The notes: generated by a model not told the origin, from the letters alone. DNA of 14,962 nucleotides from Planctomycetota bacterium (GCA_030607345.1 JAUWKC010000009.1:1-14962), one strand, 5' to 3'; positions 6,696 through 14,618 are shown, counted from the stretch's first letter. A program made the numbers and translations.

Positions 6696-7766
6696 ATGAA
6701 GCTGGGTTGGAAATCGCCTCTGAAGCTTGAGAATTATGACGTGCTGGGCCTGGACATCGGCTCGTCAGAAGTCAGGCTGGTTCAGCTTCGCAAGGCGGCA
6801 AAAGTCTACAAAGTCACAGCAGCGGCTGTAGCCCCTGTCGGCGCCGGTGACAACAGCACCGACCACACACAGGCAGACAGGACCGAGGCCATCCGGCAAT
6901 GTGTGCGTTCATCGGGCGTGCAGACGCACCTGGCCGTCTGTGGTTTATCAGGCACCGAGGCAGCCGTACGTCATTTCAGCTTCCCGCCGATGGCGCCGGA
7001 TGAAATAGAAGGCGCCGTGCTGCTTGAGGCCGGACAGGTTTGCCCATTCAATGTTGCCGACAGCACTACTGACTACCAGTTGATTCCGAACGGCGACAAC
7101 GGCGTTCGCGGCGTATTAGTTGCAGCAACGAAGAAGCTTATCAAAAATCGGACAGAGCTTGTTGAAAAGGCCGGTCTCAAATGTGTCCTGATGGATATTG
7201 AAGGTCTGGCACTTCTAAACTGCTTCAATGCACTCAATCACCGGCAGAACAAAGATGGCCAACCTTGCAAGACAACGGCTATTTTGAACGTGGGCAGCTC
7301 CCATGCGACTCTGGCAATTATGGGAAGTGACGGTTTGCCGTTTGTTCGTGATATCTCATACGGTGGTAGTGATATTATCGAAAAGATCAAGACCGAAAGC
7401 AACATTGCAGCGGACGCGGTAGGAGAGACTCCAGCGGACGATAACAATCCAGCCAGGTCAAAACCACAACCTGACGACTCTCTGCTCCGGGCCTGCCGGG
7501 ACTTGCTCAATAACGTGAATGAAACCTTTCGTTTCTACGCCGCACGGGATAAATCAGCACCTATTGAAGAAGTCTATGTTTGTGGGGATTTCGCCCCGAG
7601 CAAAAAGTTCGTGGAGCTTCTGGATAGTCAACTCTCGGCAAGAGCATCTCTGTGGAACCCATTCGAGCACCTCAAATGGAACCGTGCGAGTCAGGAAGAG
7701 GATATTCTTTCGAGAAAAGGCCCCGCGTTGGCTGTGGCGGCTGGTCTTGCTTTAAGGTCGATATGA
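6696..7766 (+). CDS. pilM: PilM, actin-like ATPase of type IV pilus assembly
   Basis: The product is 356 aa. It shows the FtsA/actin-like ATP-binding layout: phosphate-1 loop 'GLDIGSSEVRLVQL' (18-31), phosphate-2 loop 'ILNVGSSHATLAI' (196-208), adenosine-type motif 'VYVCGDFA' (293-300) and a C-terminal 'ALAVAAGLALR'. The stretch 'VRHFSFPPM' (91-99) with 'CPF' and 'DYQLI' is typical of PilM. PilM is cytoplasmic and binds the short N-terminal tail of PilN, linking the cytoplasmic ATPases to the PilN-PilO-PilP ring. A Pro/Asp-rich segment at 240-262 looks like a flexible insertion. The frame is open further up to a TTG at 6657, but ATG 6696, with AGGTTGGA upstream, starts just before the fold and is preferred. 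It is followed after 1 nt by pilN, so the two are probably translationally coupled. Confidence 0.93.
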   Translation: MKLGWKSPLKLENYDVLGLDIGSSEVRLVQLRKAAKVYKVTAAAVAPVGAGDNSTDHTQADRTEAIRQCVRSSGVQTHLAVCGLSGTEAAVRHFSFPPMAPDEIEGAVLLEAGQVCPFNVADSTTDYQLIPNGDNGVRGVLVAATKKLIKNRTELVEKAGLKCVLMDIEGLALLNCFNALNHRQNKDGQPCKTTAILNVGSSHATLAIMGSDGLPFVRDISYGGSDIIEKIKTESNIAADAVGETPADDNNPARSKPQPDDSLLRACRDLLNNVNETFRFYAARDKSAPIEEVYVCGDFAPSKKFVELLDSQLSARASLWNPFEHLKWNRASQEEDILSRKGPALAVAAGLALRSI

Positions 7767-7767
7767 T

Positions 7768-8412
7768 ATGTTCACGATAGACCTATTGAAAGGACAAGGC
7801 ATTCCGCCAAAGAGCAGACCCGAAGGCATAGCTGTCGGGGCAATAGTCTTTGCGGTGCCTGTTATCGTTGCCATAGTAATAGCCGGTGTCTATATGACCG
7901 ATAACATTTCATTATCCACTCAAAAGCGTGAGTTGGCCGACTATGAAAAACGAGTCGACAAGCTGTCGGACGCACTGGAACTGAAAAGAGCGTTCGAGAA
8001 ACAAAGAGCGACCATAAACGAAGTTCTATCGGAAGTATCCTCCTCGATTGACAGGCATATGCAGTGGTCGGACGTTTTGGTGGATATTGTTGAAAACATG
8101 CCGGAGTCGATGATTCTCGCCGAGCTTGAGGCAAAGCAGAATATGGTGAGACGAAGAGTAGCCAAAGACGGTGATGCCGAGACAAAGGTCGATGTCATGG
8201 TTCCGTTGCGGACGCTCAGTATAACGGTTAGCGGAAAATCGGAATACGACTGTGACCGGGCGGTCCGGGATTTCAGCGACCGTCTCCGGATTTCGAAGGT
8301 GCTGGGCCCGAAACTTGAGGACATAAGAGTTTCCAAGAGCAACCTGGGCCGGCGAAAGCAACGAAATTTCGTCTCTTACCAGATAGACTGCGTTTTCAAA
8401 ACGCCGTTATAG
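7768..8412 (+). CDS. pilN: PilN-like inner-membrane assembly protein
   Basis: This is a 214-aa bitopic protein. The cytoplasmic N-terminus 'FTIDLLKGQGIP' (2-13) corresponds to the INLLP-type peptide by which PilN docks into PilM. One membrane helix lies at about 21-43, followed by a heptad-rich coiled coil at about 46-90 and a periplasmic ferredoxin-like domain that includes 'WSDVLVDIVENMPESMIL' (75-92) and the 'LSITVSGKSEYDCDRAVRDF' strand-helix region. In the assembled machine PilN pairs with PilO through such coiled coils. The start lies 1 nt after the pilM stop (TGA T ATG) and the stop is 10 nt before pilO. GspL C-terminal domains have the same fold, but separate pilM and pilN genes argue for the pilus-type name. 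Confidence 0.88.
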   Translation: MFTIDLLKGQGIPPKSRPEGIAVGAIVFAVPVIVAIVIAGVYMTDNISLSTQKRELADYEKRVDKLSDALELKRAFEKQRATINEVLSEVSSSIDRHMQWSDVLVDIVENMPESMILAELEAKQNMVRRRVAKDGDAETKVDVMVPLRTLSITVSGKSEYDCDRAVRDFSDRLRISKVLGPKLEDIRVSKSNLGRRKQRNFVSYQIDCVFKTPL

Positions 8413-8422
8413 CGGGTTAGTT

Positions 8423-9082
8423 ATGAAGCCGGTTTATAGAAAATATCTTAAGACAACAGCTATAGTATGGGGTGCTTGTTCGGCACTGTTTCTGGTTCTG
8501 TACCTGTTAGTCGTGTCGCCGCAGATGAGCGCCCTAAAGCGGGTCGAAAGACAGATTACGCAAAGCAAACAAGCGTATGAAGCTGCGACCCAGGCCGCCC
8601 AGGAGAAGACCAAGGCTCGATTGCGAGAACAAATCGAACGTTTGGGAAGCAGCCTTGCTGATTTCGTTATTGACCCGGCTGATTCGGGCAATTTAACACT
8701 TGATATAAGTCAGATTGCCGGTGAGAAAAACGTTTCTTCCTTGAGCATCAAGGGCAAAGGCAAAGTCACCAGTCGCGGTTCGGAAATACCCGGCTGTGAG
8801 CGCATACGCGAGAAATGCATCAACATTAGTTTTGCAGCGGGATTCTACGAGTTTGCGAGTTTTCTCAATGCCCTGGAGAGATACCGGCCCGTGGTATTCG
8901 TAGATACGTTCAAAATAGTGCGCTCGGAAGACGGCAATAGTGGCAATGCTGTAAATATGGACCTTTCGGTATTTGTAGGAAAGCATCAAGACAGCGGAGA
9001 CGCCGACACTGCCAGGCAGTTCAGCGAAGCGAATTGGGATGATTTCTCTTTGGGCTGTGGTCGCGGCCGCAACGATTCTTGA
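8423..9082 (+). CDS. pilO: PilO-like inner-membrane assembly protein
   Basis: This 219-aa protein has a short cytoplasmic N-terminus, one membrane helix at about 11-32, an alpha-helical coiled coil at about 35-78 and a periplasmic ferredoxin-like domain. 'FAAGFYEFASFLNALERYRPVV' near residue 140 matches the conserved PilO pattern in which a strand leads into a helix with F..fl..le. PilO forms heterodimers with PilN and, with PilP, joins the inner membrane platform to the secretin. The C-terminal 25-30 residues are polar and low-complexity (QDSGDADTARQF onward) and look disordered. Gene order M-N-O supports the call more than sequence similarity does, since PilO/GspM proteins are poorly conserved. 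The Shine-Dalgarno (GCGGG) is weak, consistent with coupling to pilN. Confidence 0.85.
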   Translation: MKPVYRKYLKTTAIVWGACSALFLVLYLLVVSPQMSALKRVERQITQSKQAYEAATQAAQEKTKARLREQIERLGSSLADFVIDPADSGNLTLDISQIAGEKNVSSLSIKGKGKVTSRGSEIPGCERIREKCINISFAAGFYEFASFLNALERYRPVVFVDTFKIVRSEDGNSGNAVNMDLSVFVGKHQDSGDADTARQFSEANWDDFSLGCGRGRNDS

Positions 9083-9108
9083 GGCATTTAGACCAGTGAC
9101 GAGCAAAT

Positions 9109-9939
9109 ATGAGAACAATAGCCGTAGCTAATCAGAAAGGTGGATGTGGCAAGACTACCACAGCGGTAAATCTTGCCGCGTCTCTTGCTGTGTCCGGAAA
9201 TCGTGTCCTGTTGCTTGACCTGGACCCGCAGGCCCATGCCACGCTCGGAGTGGGCAGTGACCCGGACTCGCTGGACAAAACCATTTACGATTGTCTCGTG
9301 AATGAACACGTACCCCTGTCAAGGGTGGTGGTGAGTACTTGCGTCAAGAACCTCAATTTGGCGCCGAATAACATCTTGCTGTCGGGCTTCGAACTTGAAC
9401 TGGCTTCGGCTTACGGCAGGGAATACGTCTTGCGTGACAAGGTAAACAGTGTGGCATCGACTTACGATATCTGCGTTATCGATTGCTCGCCCTCACTGAG
9501 TCTTCTCACCCTCAATGCGCTCGTGGCCAGTACAAACGTATTAATACCCGTACAAACCCACTACTATGCTCTCGAAGGACTAAAGCAGTTGCTCGAAACG
9601 ATAGAGATTGTCAGAGAGCGTTTCAACAGCGAACTGAAAATTCTCGGCGTGCTGCTGACTTTCGTGGAAAGCAGGACGACCTTGAGCCGGCAGGTGCAGC
9701 GACAGATGAGGGAGTTCTTCGGGGAGCTGGTTTTCGATGCGGTCATCCACAGAACGGTCAGGTTGGCCGAGGCGCCCAGTGCAGGTGAGCCGGTGCTGAT
9801 TTATGCTCCCAAAAGCAAAGGCGCCGCGGAGTATCAAGCTCTGGCCGAAGAGATTCTCAACACGAGAAACAAGCCGGTTTTGGCCAACAGTCTGCTTGGC
9901 GGAGGTGGATTTGAGGAGTCGAGCAATGGCGAAACGTAG
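9109..9939 (+). CDS. ParA/Soj-type P-loop ATPase within the pilus operon
   Basis: The 276-aa product has the deviant Walker A 'KGGCGKTT' (10-17, signature Lys10), Walker A-prime 'LLLDLDPQAHAT' (34-45), Walker B-like 'ICVIDCSPSLSLL' (121-133), the switch region 'IPVQTHYYALEGLKQL' (146-161) and the Soj-type 'RTVRLAEAPSAGEPVL' (215-230). All catalytic residues appear intact, so an ATP-driven dimer that binds DNA or membrane surfaces is expected. ParA relatives also position flagella, chemotaxis arrays and Tad pili (TadZ/CpaE, FlhG). No ParB gene or visible parS cluster is nearby, and it sits between pilO and the pilP/gspC-like gene, overlapping the latter by 14 nt. I infer a role in placing the pilus machine. 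Being a displaced chromosome-partition gene is the main alternative. Confidence 0.92.
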   Translation: MRTIAVANQKGGCGKTTTAVNLAASLAVSGNRVLLLDLDPQAHATLGVGSDPDSLDKTIYDCLVNEHVPLSRVVVSTCVKNLNLAPNNILLSGFELELASAYGREYVLRDKVNSVASTYDICVIDCSPSLSLLTLNALVASTNVLIPVQTHYYALEGLKQLLETIEIVRERFNSELKILGVLLTFVESRTTLSRQVQRQMREFFGELVFDAVIHRTVRLAEAPSAGEPVLIYAPKSKGAAEYQALAEEILNTRNKPVLANSLLGGGGFEESSNGET

Positions 9940-10705
9940 GGCAGGGCTACATAAGGAAATCACGTCGATTTTTGACGGTGTGCCCATAACAAGGAATAAC
10001 ACCAGGCAGGATTCCGGCTCACGGGATGCTGAACGGACAGCGCCGACCGGGCCTTCCAGGTTCGATAAAACGCGTTTGACGCCCCCAATGCCTCCAAAAC
10101 CGCAACGCGCAGTTACCCCGACGCCTGAAGCAGCACAACCTGCCCAGCCCAAGCGAGGTCCCGGCCCCTCTGCCAAGCCCGAAAAGGTCAAAACCGTAAT
10201 CAGTAGGAAGGCGTCCGGTCCGGGGCTTTGGCAGCAGATACAGAATAAACTGTTCAAGTCAAAACCCAATGGCGCCACCGGGAGGCAGAAGGCGGCAGCT
10301 ATGCTGGTTCCCGTGCTTTCTGTTGTCCTTATTATTGCTTTTGTGAGAATCCTGGGTCCAAAGGGCAGCAGGGTCCACCCTGCCGAGAGTAAGCCGACCG
10401 GCGCCGTCACACCACAGTCAGAGGTCAAAATCGACTGGCAGAGTCCGGAGCCTTATCCGAAGGCTCTGCGTGACCCCATGAAGTTTGCCGCGGCCGAGCC
10501 TGTCCAGAGTGGAACAGAAGTTCAAAATGTTCAACAGGTTTTTGTTACAGGCGTTATCTGGAGTGACGACAACCCCCTGGCAATTATCGGTAGCGAGGTA
10601 GTCGGCGAGGGCCAGGTAGTTTCCGGTGTAACGGTGGTAAATATCAATAAAGACAGCGTCGAGTTGGAAAAAGACGGCAAAAGATGGACGCAAAAAGTGC
10701 AATAA
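9926..10705 (+). CDS. PilP/GspC-like inner-membrane protein linking to the secretin
   Basis: This 259-aa protein has an unusual layout. The cytoplasmic N-terminus carries a compact motif 'GLHKEITSIFDGVPI' (7-21), then a Pro/Lys-rich linker (about 40-90), a helix-forming basic stretch, one membrane helix (about 123-143) and a periplasmic domain. Residues about 203-257 show the PilP/GspC homology-region pattern: 'VFVTGVIWSDDNPLAIIGSE', 'VVGEGQVVSGVTVVNI', and 'SVELEKDGKRW'. In both systems this small beta-domain touches the N0 domain of the secretin. ATG 9926 is preferred, with GAGGAG at 9913-9918; the frame is open to 9803 inside parA but lacks a comparable site. PilP is often a lipoprotein, while this protein is anchored like GspC, so the symbol is left open. 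Confidence 0.83.
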   Translation: MAKRRAGLHKEITSIFDGVPITRNNTRQDSGSRDAERTAPTGPSRFDKTRLTPPMPPKPQRAVTPTPEAAQPAQPKRGPGPSAKPEKVKTVISRKASGPGLWQQIQNKLFKSKPNGATGRQKAAAMLVPVLSVVLIIAFVRILGPKGSRVHPAESKPTGAVTPQSEVKIDWQSPEPYPKALRDPMKFAAAEPVQSGTEVQNVQQVFVTGVIWSDDNPLAIIGSEVVGEGQVVSGVTVVNINKDSVELEKDGKRWTQKVQ

Positions 10706-10759
10706 TACGTGCAGTACAAACAAATAGTGTGTAATTGAAAATTTATGAGAGGTACTGTT

Positions 10760-12196
10760 ATGAAAGTGTATGGAAAATCACGACGACTTTGGTTTCTGGT
10801 AGTGTTTGCTTTGGTTGCGGCAATCTGCACCGTGGCCGAGGCCGCCGACGCCAATGAAAATGAGGCAGTGGTGAAAACAGAAGTTCTCACCCCCCTTGAA
10901 GAACGGATGCAGACAATAATAAGCATAGCGTTTGTGGATACTGATATCGATGCGGTAATCAGAGCCATAGCGCTAAAAGCGAACCTTAACGTCGTAAAGA
11001 GCCCGGCGGTTACGGGCTCCGTCACGGCCAGCCTTGCCGGTGTGCCGCTGCAGGAAGCGCTCAGTAACATTCTTGCAGCCCACGGCTACGGCTATGTCGT
11101 TGACAAGAACATCATACGTGTGGCGCCTATCGAGGAACTGGGGGCGGCAGAGGAAAGGCTTGTAAGCAGGATATACCGAATTACTTATGCCGACGTAGTC
11201 CAGGTGGAAAAAGCCCTGAGTAAATTCGTATCTCAACGCGGCTCGATATCCGCAAGCCCCAGCACGAGCAATATAATCGTCACGGACACAGAAAGCAAAA
11301 TCAAGGCCATTGACACCTTCATCGCCGAAATCGACCGTATTACGCCTCAGATACTCGTCGAGGCGAGGGTCTACGACATAACCAGCAGGGACACGCTCGA
11401 CCTGGGCATCCAATGGCAGGCAGGCCGGAGCACAACGCTTTCAAACACACTCGGTGGCAACCCAACGGGAGACCGGCGACCCTTTGCCACTGGGACATTC
11501 TCTGCAGCTACAGACAAGACTAGCGGCACCGGCACGCTTCGTCTGGGCTGGCTCAGCGGCGGACTTGACATAGACAGCATAATCAGAGCTCAACAGGAAA
11601 ACGCCGACGCCAAGCTTCTTGCCAATCCGAGAATACTGGTACTCGATAACGAGACCGCCCTGTTTGATATCGTGACGGAATTTCCTTATTCCGAGACAAG
11701 CACTACCGGGTCCACGCTTACGGAAACAATCAAATGGAGGAAAATCGGTGTCCATCTTGCAGTGACGCCGCATCTCACCAGGGATGGTATGGTCAAGCTG
11801 CACATCACACCAGAATTTAGTGTGGTCGTGCGCGAAGAGCAGTTTGCATCAGGCACCGTGGTGCCTGTAATCGACACCCGCAAAGTCGACACTATTGCGT
11901 TAGTACGAGATGGCCAGACGGTGGTCATCGGTGGCCTGCGAAAAAAGAATGTCAGCCTGCAGGTCAATAAAGTCCCGCTTCTTGGCGATCTGCCCCTACT
12001 TGGCGGACTTTTCAGGTTTAAAGGTGAAGACACGTCCAATACCGAGTTGGTTGTGTTCATAACACCGAATATTGTTGAGCAGCCTCTGGTGATGTCCGCA
12101 AGCGAGCAAAAAGCATACCAGGAGACCGAGTTTAGCGGACCGATTATCAACTACACAACAGTAGAAAAAGGCGAGAAAGAACGGGCTGACGAATAG
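10760..12196 (+). CDS. Secretin (PilQ/GspD family), compact form
   Basis: The 478-aa product is the outer-membrane pore. A signal peptide (1-28, ending AEA before ADAN) is followed by an STN/N0-like domain at about 50-123 ('IISIAFVDTDIDAVIRAIAL', then 'LSNILAAHGYGYVVDKNIIRVAP'), one secretin short domain at about 133-193 ('RIYRITYADVVQVEKALS', 'NIIVTDTESKI'), and the secretin core at about 197-440 with 'ILVEARVYDI', 'LLANPRILVLDNETA' and the terminal signature 'VPLLGDLPLLGGLFR' and 'ELVVFITPNIV'. PilQ and GspD proteins are usually about 600-750 aa; this one lacks AMIN domains and extra N domains. No lipobox is seen. The chosen ATG 10760 follows AGAGGT (10748-10753); an in-frame ATG at 10745 has no such site. 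It is the last gene before a terminator. Confidence 0.95.
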   Translation: MKVYGKSRRLWFLVVFALVAAICTVAEAADANENEAVVKTEVLTPLEERMQTIISIAFVDTDIDAVIRAIALKANLNVVKSPAVTGSVTASLAGVPLQEALSNILAAHGYGYVVDKNIIRVAPIEELGAAEERLVSRIYRITYADVVQVEKALSKFVSQRGSISASPSTSNIIVTDTESKIKAIDTFIAEIDRITPQILVEARVYDITSRDTLDLGIQWQAGRSTTLSNTLGGNPTGDRRPFATGTFSAATDKTSGTGTLRLGWLSGGLDIDSIIRAQQENADAKLLANPRILVLDNETALFDIVTEFPYSETSTTGSTLTETIKWRKIGVHLAVTPHLTRDGMVKLHITPEFSVVVREEQFASGTVVPVIDTRKVDTIALVRDGQTVVIGGLRKKNVSLQVNKVPLLGDLPLLGGLFRFKGEDTSNTELVVFITPNIVEQPLVMSASEQKAYQETEFSGPIINYTTVEKGEKERADE

Positions 12197-12230
12197 AATT
12201 CGGCAGACAAACGATGAAAGCGTTTCAAAC

Positions 12231-12265
12231 AATCGCCCCGGCGATGGCTCAGCCGGGGCGATTTT
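12231..12265 (+). terminator. Rho-independent terminator after the secretin gene
   Basis: AATCGCCCCGGC (12231-12242) pairs perfectly with GCCGGGGCGATT (12252-12263) around a 9-nt loop, and the TTTT of 12262-12265 gives a short U-tract. It lies 34 nt after the secretin stop and 19 nt beyond the stop of the convergent channel gene. Read on the other strand the hairpin is the same but is followed only by a broken T-run (GATTGTTT), so bidirectional use is possible but weaker. Confidence 0.85.
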
Positions 12266-12284
12266 GTATCAGCTATTCGCAGTG

Positions 12285-13442
12285 TCAGTCTTTTTTTACG
12301 TACAGCGTCTGGGTGGGGAAGGCAAACTCAATTCCTTCAGCCTCAAATCGCCTCATCATCTCAAGGTTGACCCGTTCGTTGACTTGCTGATACAGCCAGT
12401 AATCCGCAGGTCTGACCCAGTAGCTCATATAGATATTGAGCGACCAGTCGTTAAACTCGTTAAAATACACCCTCGGCGGCGTGGCCGGGTCGACGTTAAG
12501 CTGCGGCACCTCCGCCAGAATCTCCTTTATAATCTCCACCGCCTTGTTTGCTTTTGCATGGCCGGAATCGTAGGTTATCGTGATATTTGATGTCCTTCGA
12601 ATAAAGTGACGCTTCCCCACATTCTCGATAATCGAATTTGCTATTACACTGTTGGGTATGGTAACCAGGTGTCCCTCAAGTGTGCGCACGCGGGTGCTCC
12701 TGAATCCCACCTCTTCCACGGGGCCGAGGTGTCCGTCGATTTTCACCAGTTCGTCGATTTGAAAAGGCCTGTCCGCGAAAATCGTAATCGAGCCGAAAAA
12801 GTTGGCTATCGTATCCTTGGCTGCAAGCGCCACTGCGATACCGCTCACTCCCGCACCGAGCATAATAGACTTAACATCCTGCTCGAGTACGTTATCGACA
12901 ATGTAAATTGCGGCAATAATCGCAATGGTGACGCGCAGTGACTTGCGGACCACCGGCACCAGCATATCATCCAGCTTCGTCTCGGTTTTGCCTGTCAAGC
13001 GAAGAAGATAATACTCGGCAATATCGACAAGCTTGAAAATCGCGTAGGCAACAGCCAAGGCGGCAATTGCCCTCGATATTCTTGTCCATCCGGTTTCAAT
13101 TGCAGGGCTTATACCCTGAATCGCCGGCACAGCCGCCATATCCTCGAAGACCAGGCAAAGCTTGCACAGATAAAGACCGAGAGCAAAAATACCCACATAA
13201 GCCGGCTTGCTCAGACATTTCAAAAACAAGCTCAAGAGGGTGATACCTTTTTTCCTTTCGGTCTGGGTGGCGTAGTTGTTCAGCACAAACTGAACAATTC
13301 GGCCTGCAGCGAGGGCGGCCAGCACGACCAGCAGAACCAATCCGAACCGCCAGGCGGCATTACCTTCAATGACTTCATAATTGACGGCCCCCTGCCACCA
13401 GCCTCCGGCAGCAAGCAACCCGCTTGTTAGTGACGTGGCCAT
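12285..13442 (-). CDS. MscS-family mechanosensitive ion channel
   Basis: This 385-aa membrane protein has hydrophobic helices at about 31-52, 78-98, 120-142 and 168-188, then the pore helix region 192-225 containing 'GAGVSGIAVALAAKDTIANF', the Gly/Ala-rich TM3 hallmark of MscS. A beta domain follows with 'RPFQIDELVKIDGHLGPVEEVGFRS' and 'VTIPNSVIANS', and then the C-terminal alpha/beta domain ending 'EGIEFAFPTQTLY'. MscS channels open under membrane tension to release solutes in hypo-osmotic shock. It has two more N-terminal helices than E. coli MscS (286 aa), making it a mid-sized member. The start ATG at 13442 follows GGGAG 7 nt upstream on that strand. It converges on the secretin gene and shares the terminator region, and no functional link to the pilus genes is apparent. 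Confidence 0.95.
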   Translation of the reverse strand: MATSLTSGLLAAGGWWQGAVNYEVIEGNAAWRFGLVLLVVLAALAAGRIVQFVLNNYATQTERKKGITLLSLFLKCLSKPAYVGIFALGLYLCKLCLVFEDMAAVPAIQGISPAIETGWTRISRAIAALAVAYAIFKLVDIAEYYLLRLTGKTETKLDDMLVPVVRKSLRVTIAIIAAIYIVDNVLEQDVKSIMLGAGVSGIAVALAAKDTIANFFGSITIFADRPFQIDELVKIDGHLGPVEEVGFRSTRVRTLEGHLVTIPNSVIANSIIENVGKRHFIRRTSNITITYDSGHAKANKAVEIIKEILAEVPQLNVDPATPPRVYFNEFNDWSLNIYMSYWVRPADYWLYQQVNERVNLEMMRRFEAEGIEFAFPTQTLYVKKD

Positions 13443-13618
13443 ATGATGTCTCCCAATCCAGTTATCATGGTTTTCATCACTGCTACAGTGGCTATCTTAT
13501 ATCCTATCGAAGCTGATTTTACCATAGACAATCGCTATTTTACGTAAGTTTTGCTTTACCCGCAACAAGATGCATGGGAGAATATCACGCCGACTAAGTC
13601 ATATTGGGGACCTGCGAA
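13443..13618. other. Divergent intergenic region between mscS-like and DUF4405-like genes
   Basis: This 176-bp AT-rich gap must hold the start signals of two divergently transcribed genes. Their Shine-Dalgarno sites are visible: GGGAG for the - strand gene and GGGGAC (13607-13611 region) for the + strand gene. I could not pick a promoter with confidence in either direction. Confidence 0.4.
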
Positions 13619-13933
13619 ATGAAACGCAGTACGTTGAATTTTGTTATTGATTTGTTAGGTTTCGTGGTTCTGCTTGGCTTGGCCTGTACCGGGTTCATTA
13701 TCAGGTACATTCTGCCGCCGGGCACCGGCGGGCGTGGACAGGCCCTGCACGGAGGTCAAGGCGGGGGACATATCGAGCAGCTCTGGTCAATGACACGGCA
13801 CGAATGGGGCGATATTCATTTCTACCTGGCCGTTCTTTTCGTCATCCTAATGACAGTGCACGTGATTCTTCACTGGAACTGGGTGAAGAACTATGTGAGG
13901 TCCCTGTTTAAAACAGTCCAAAAGAAAAGCTGA
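13619..13933 (+). CDS. Small two-helix membrane protein, DUF4405-like
   Basis: The product has 104 aa, with membrane helices at about 8-30 and 66-86 joined by a Gly/His-rich loop ('GTGGRGQALHGGQGGGH', 35-51). The pattern 'RHEWGDIHFYLAVLFVILMTVHVILHW' in two parts (60-72, 73-86) is characteristic of DUF4405, a cytochrome b561/formate-dehydrogenase-gamma-like fold. His61, His67, His81 and His85 are candidate haem or metal ligands. No catalytic role is known to me for such single-domain forms. ATG 13619 is preferred over an in-frame TTG at 13604 because GGGGAC lies just upstream. It stands alone between an oppositely oriented channel gene and an oppositely oriented HNH gene, so the context says nothing about a redox partner. 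Confidence 0.72.
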   Translation: MKRSTLNFVIDLLGFVVLLGLACTGFIIRYILPPGTGGRGQALHGGQGGGHIEQLWSMTRHEWGDIHFYLAVLFVILMTVHVILHWNWVKNYVRSLFKTVQKKS

Positions 13934-13963
13934 CTTAACCTAAGAGACAGAATCCGGGCAGGG

Positions 13964-14599
13964 CTATTTGAGCTCAACGGACCAGTAGGCGTGGTCGAGG
14001 AATTGTTTCCAGCTACGGTAACGCTGATGGCCCAGGTGCACGTGGATAAGCGGATTCCGTTTTGGCCTGACAGGTTTCTGAACAAGTGTCATCCCGGCTT
14101 GCTGGGGGGTTCGGCCTCCCTTTTTTACATTGCACTTTGTACAGGCACACACTATGTTCTGCCAGGCTGACTTGCCGCCCATGCTTCTGGGGATAATATG
14201 GTCAAGTGACAATTCACTTGTTGGGTAGCGTTTTCCACAATACTGACATCTGTTTCCATCGCGAGCGAAGATATTTCTACGGTTAAACTTTACTTCGTTT
14301 CTCGGCAGACGGTCATAAAACAACAGCCGAATTATTCGCGGCACAGCGACATAAAAATTCACAGTGGAAACCCAATCCTGACCATCGGGCTTGAAGGTAT
14401 GTTTGAACTGGCTTACCTCGCACCAGCTTCCGAAGTCGTAGTTGGAATAATTGCCCTGCTCAAACGAGACGACCTCGGCCAGTTCACGAAAGAGCAAGGA
14501 AAACGCCCGCCTGGCGCCGATTACACGGACCGCCATATAATGCTTATTCAGCACAAGCACGCTGCAGTCCAGCCCCGATTTATGCTCGCCAACAATCAT
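13964..14599 (-). CDS. HNH endonuclease-like protein with zinc-binding core
   Basis: This 211-aa protein has a C-terminal half (about 107-160) with an HNH core: 'CQYCGK' (118-123), 'LSLDHIIPRSMGG' (131-142), 'WQNIVCACTKCNVKKGG' (146-162). Cys118, Cys121, Cys153 and Cys156 would bind structural zinc, and D133-H134 with Asn148 and Asn157 provide the HNH catalytic set. The N-terminal half starts with 'CSVLVLNKHYMAVRVIGARRA' (12-32, in part), a domain that often precedes such HNH modules in planctomycetes and proteobacteria. The protein is likely a nuclease in DNA repair, processing or defence, but its target is unknown. ATG 14599 has only a weak ribosome site. The gene lies downstream of an insertion element on the same strand, and it may be an ordinary chromosomal gene. 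Confidence 0.88.
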   Translation of the reverse strand: MIVGEHKSGLDCSVLVLNKHYMAVRVIGARRAFSLLFRELAEVVSFEQGNYSNYDFGSWCEVSQFKHTFKPDGQDWVSTVNFYVAVPRIIRLLFYDRLPRNEVKFNRRNIFARDGNRCQYCGKRYPTSELSLDHIIPRSMGGKSAWQNIVCACTKCNVKKGGRTPQQAGMTLVQKPVRPKRNPLIHVHLGHQRYRSWKQFLDHAYWSVELK

Positions 14600-14618
14600 A
14601 ATCTCAACTCAATCGTCA

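Noticed and set aside
9580..10428. 282-aa minus-strand open frame across parA and the PilP-like gene
   Set aside because: Both + strand genes have strong family signatures over the same span, and the minus frame gives no coherent fold or motif.
12264..12590. Plus-strand frame antisense to the mscS-like gene
   Set aside because: It is the complement of a well-conserved MscS C-terminal domain and begins right at the terminator.
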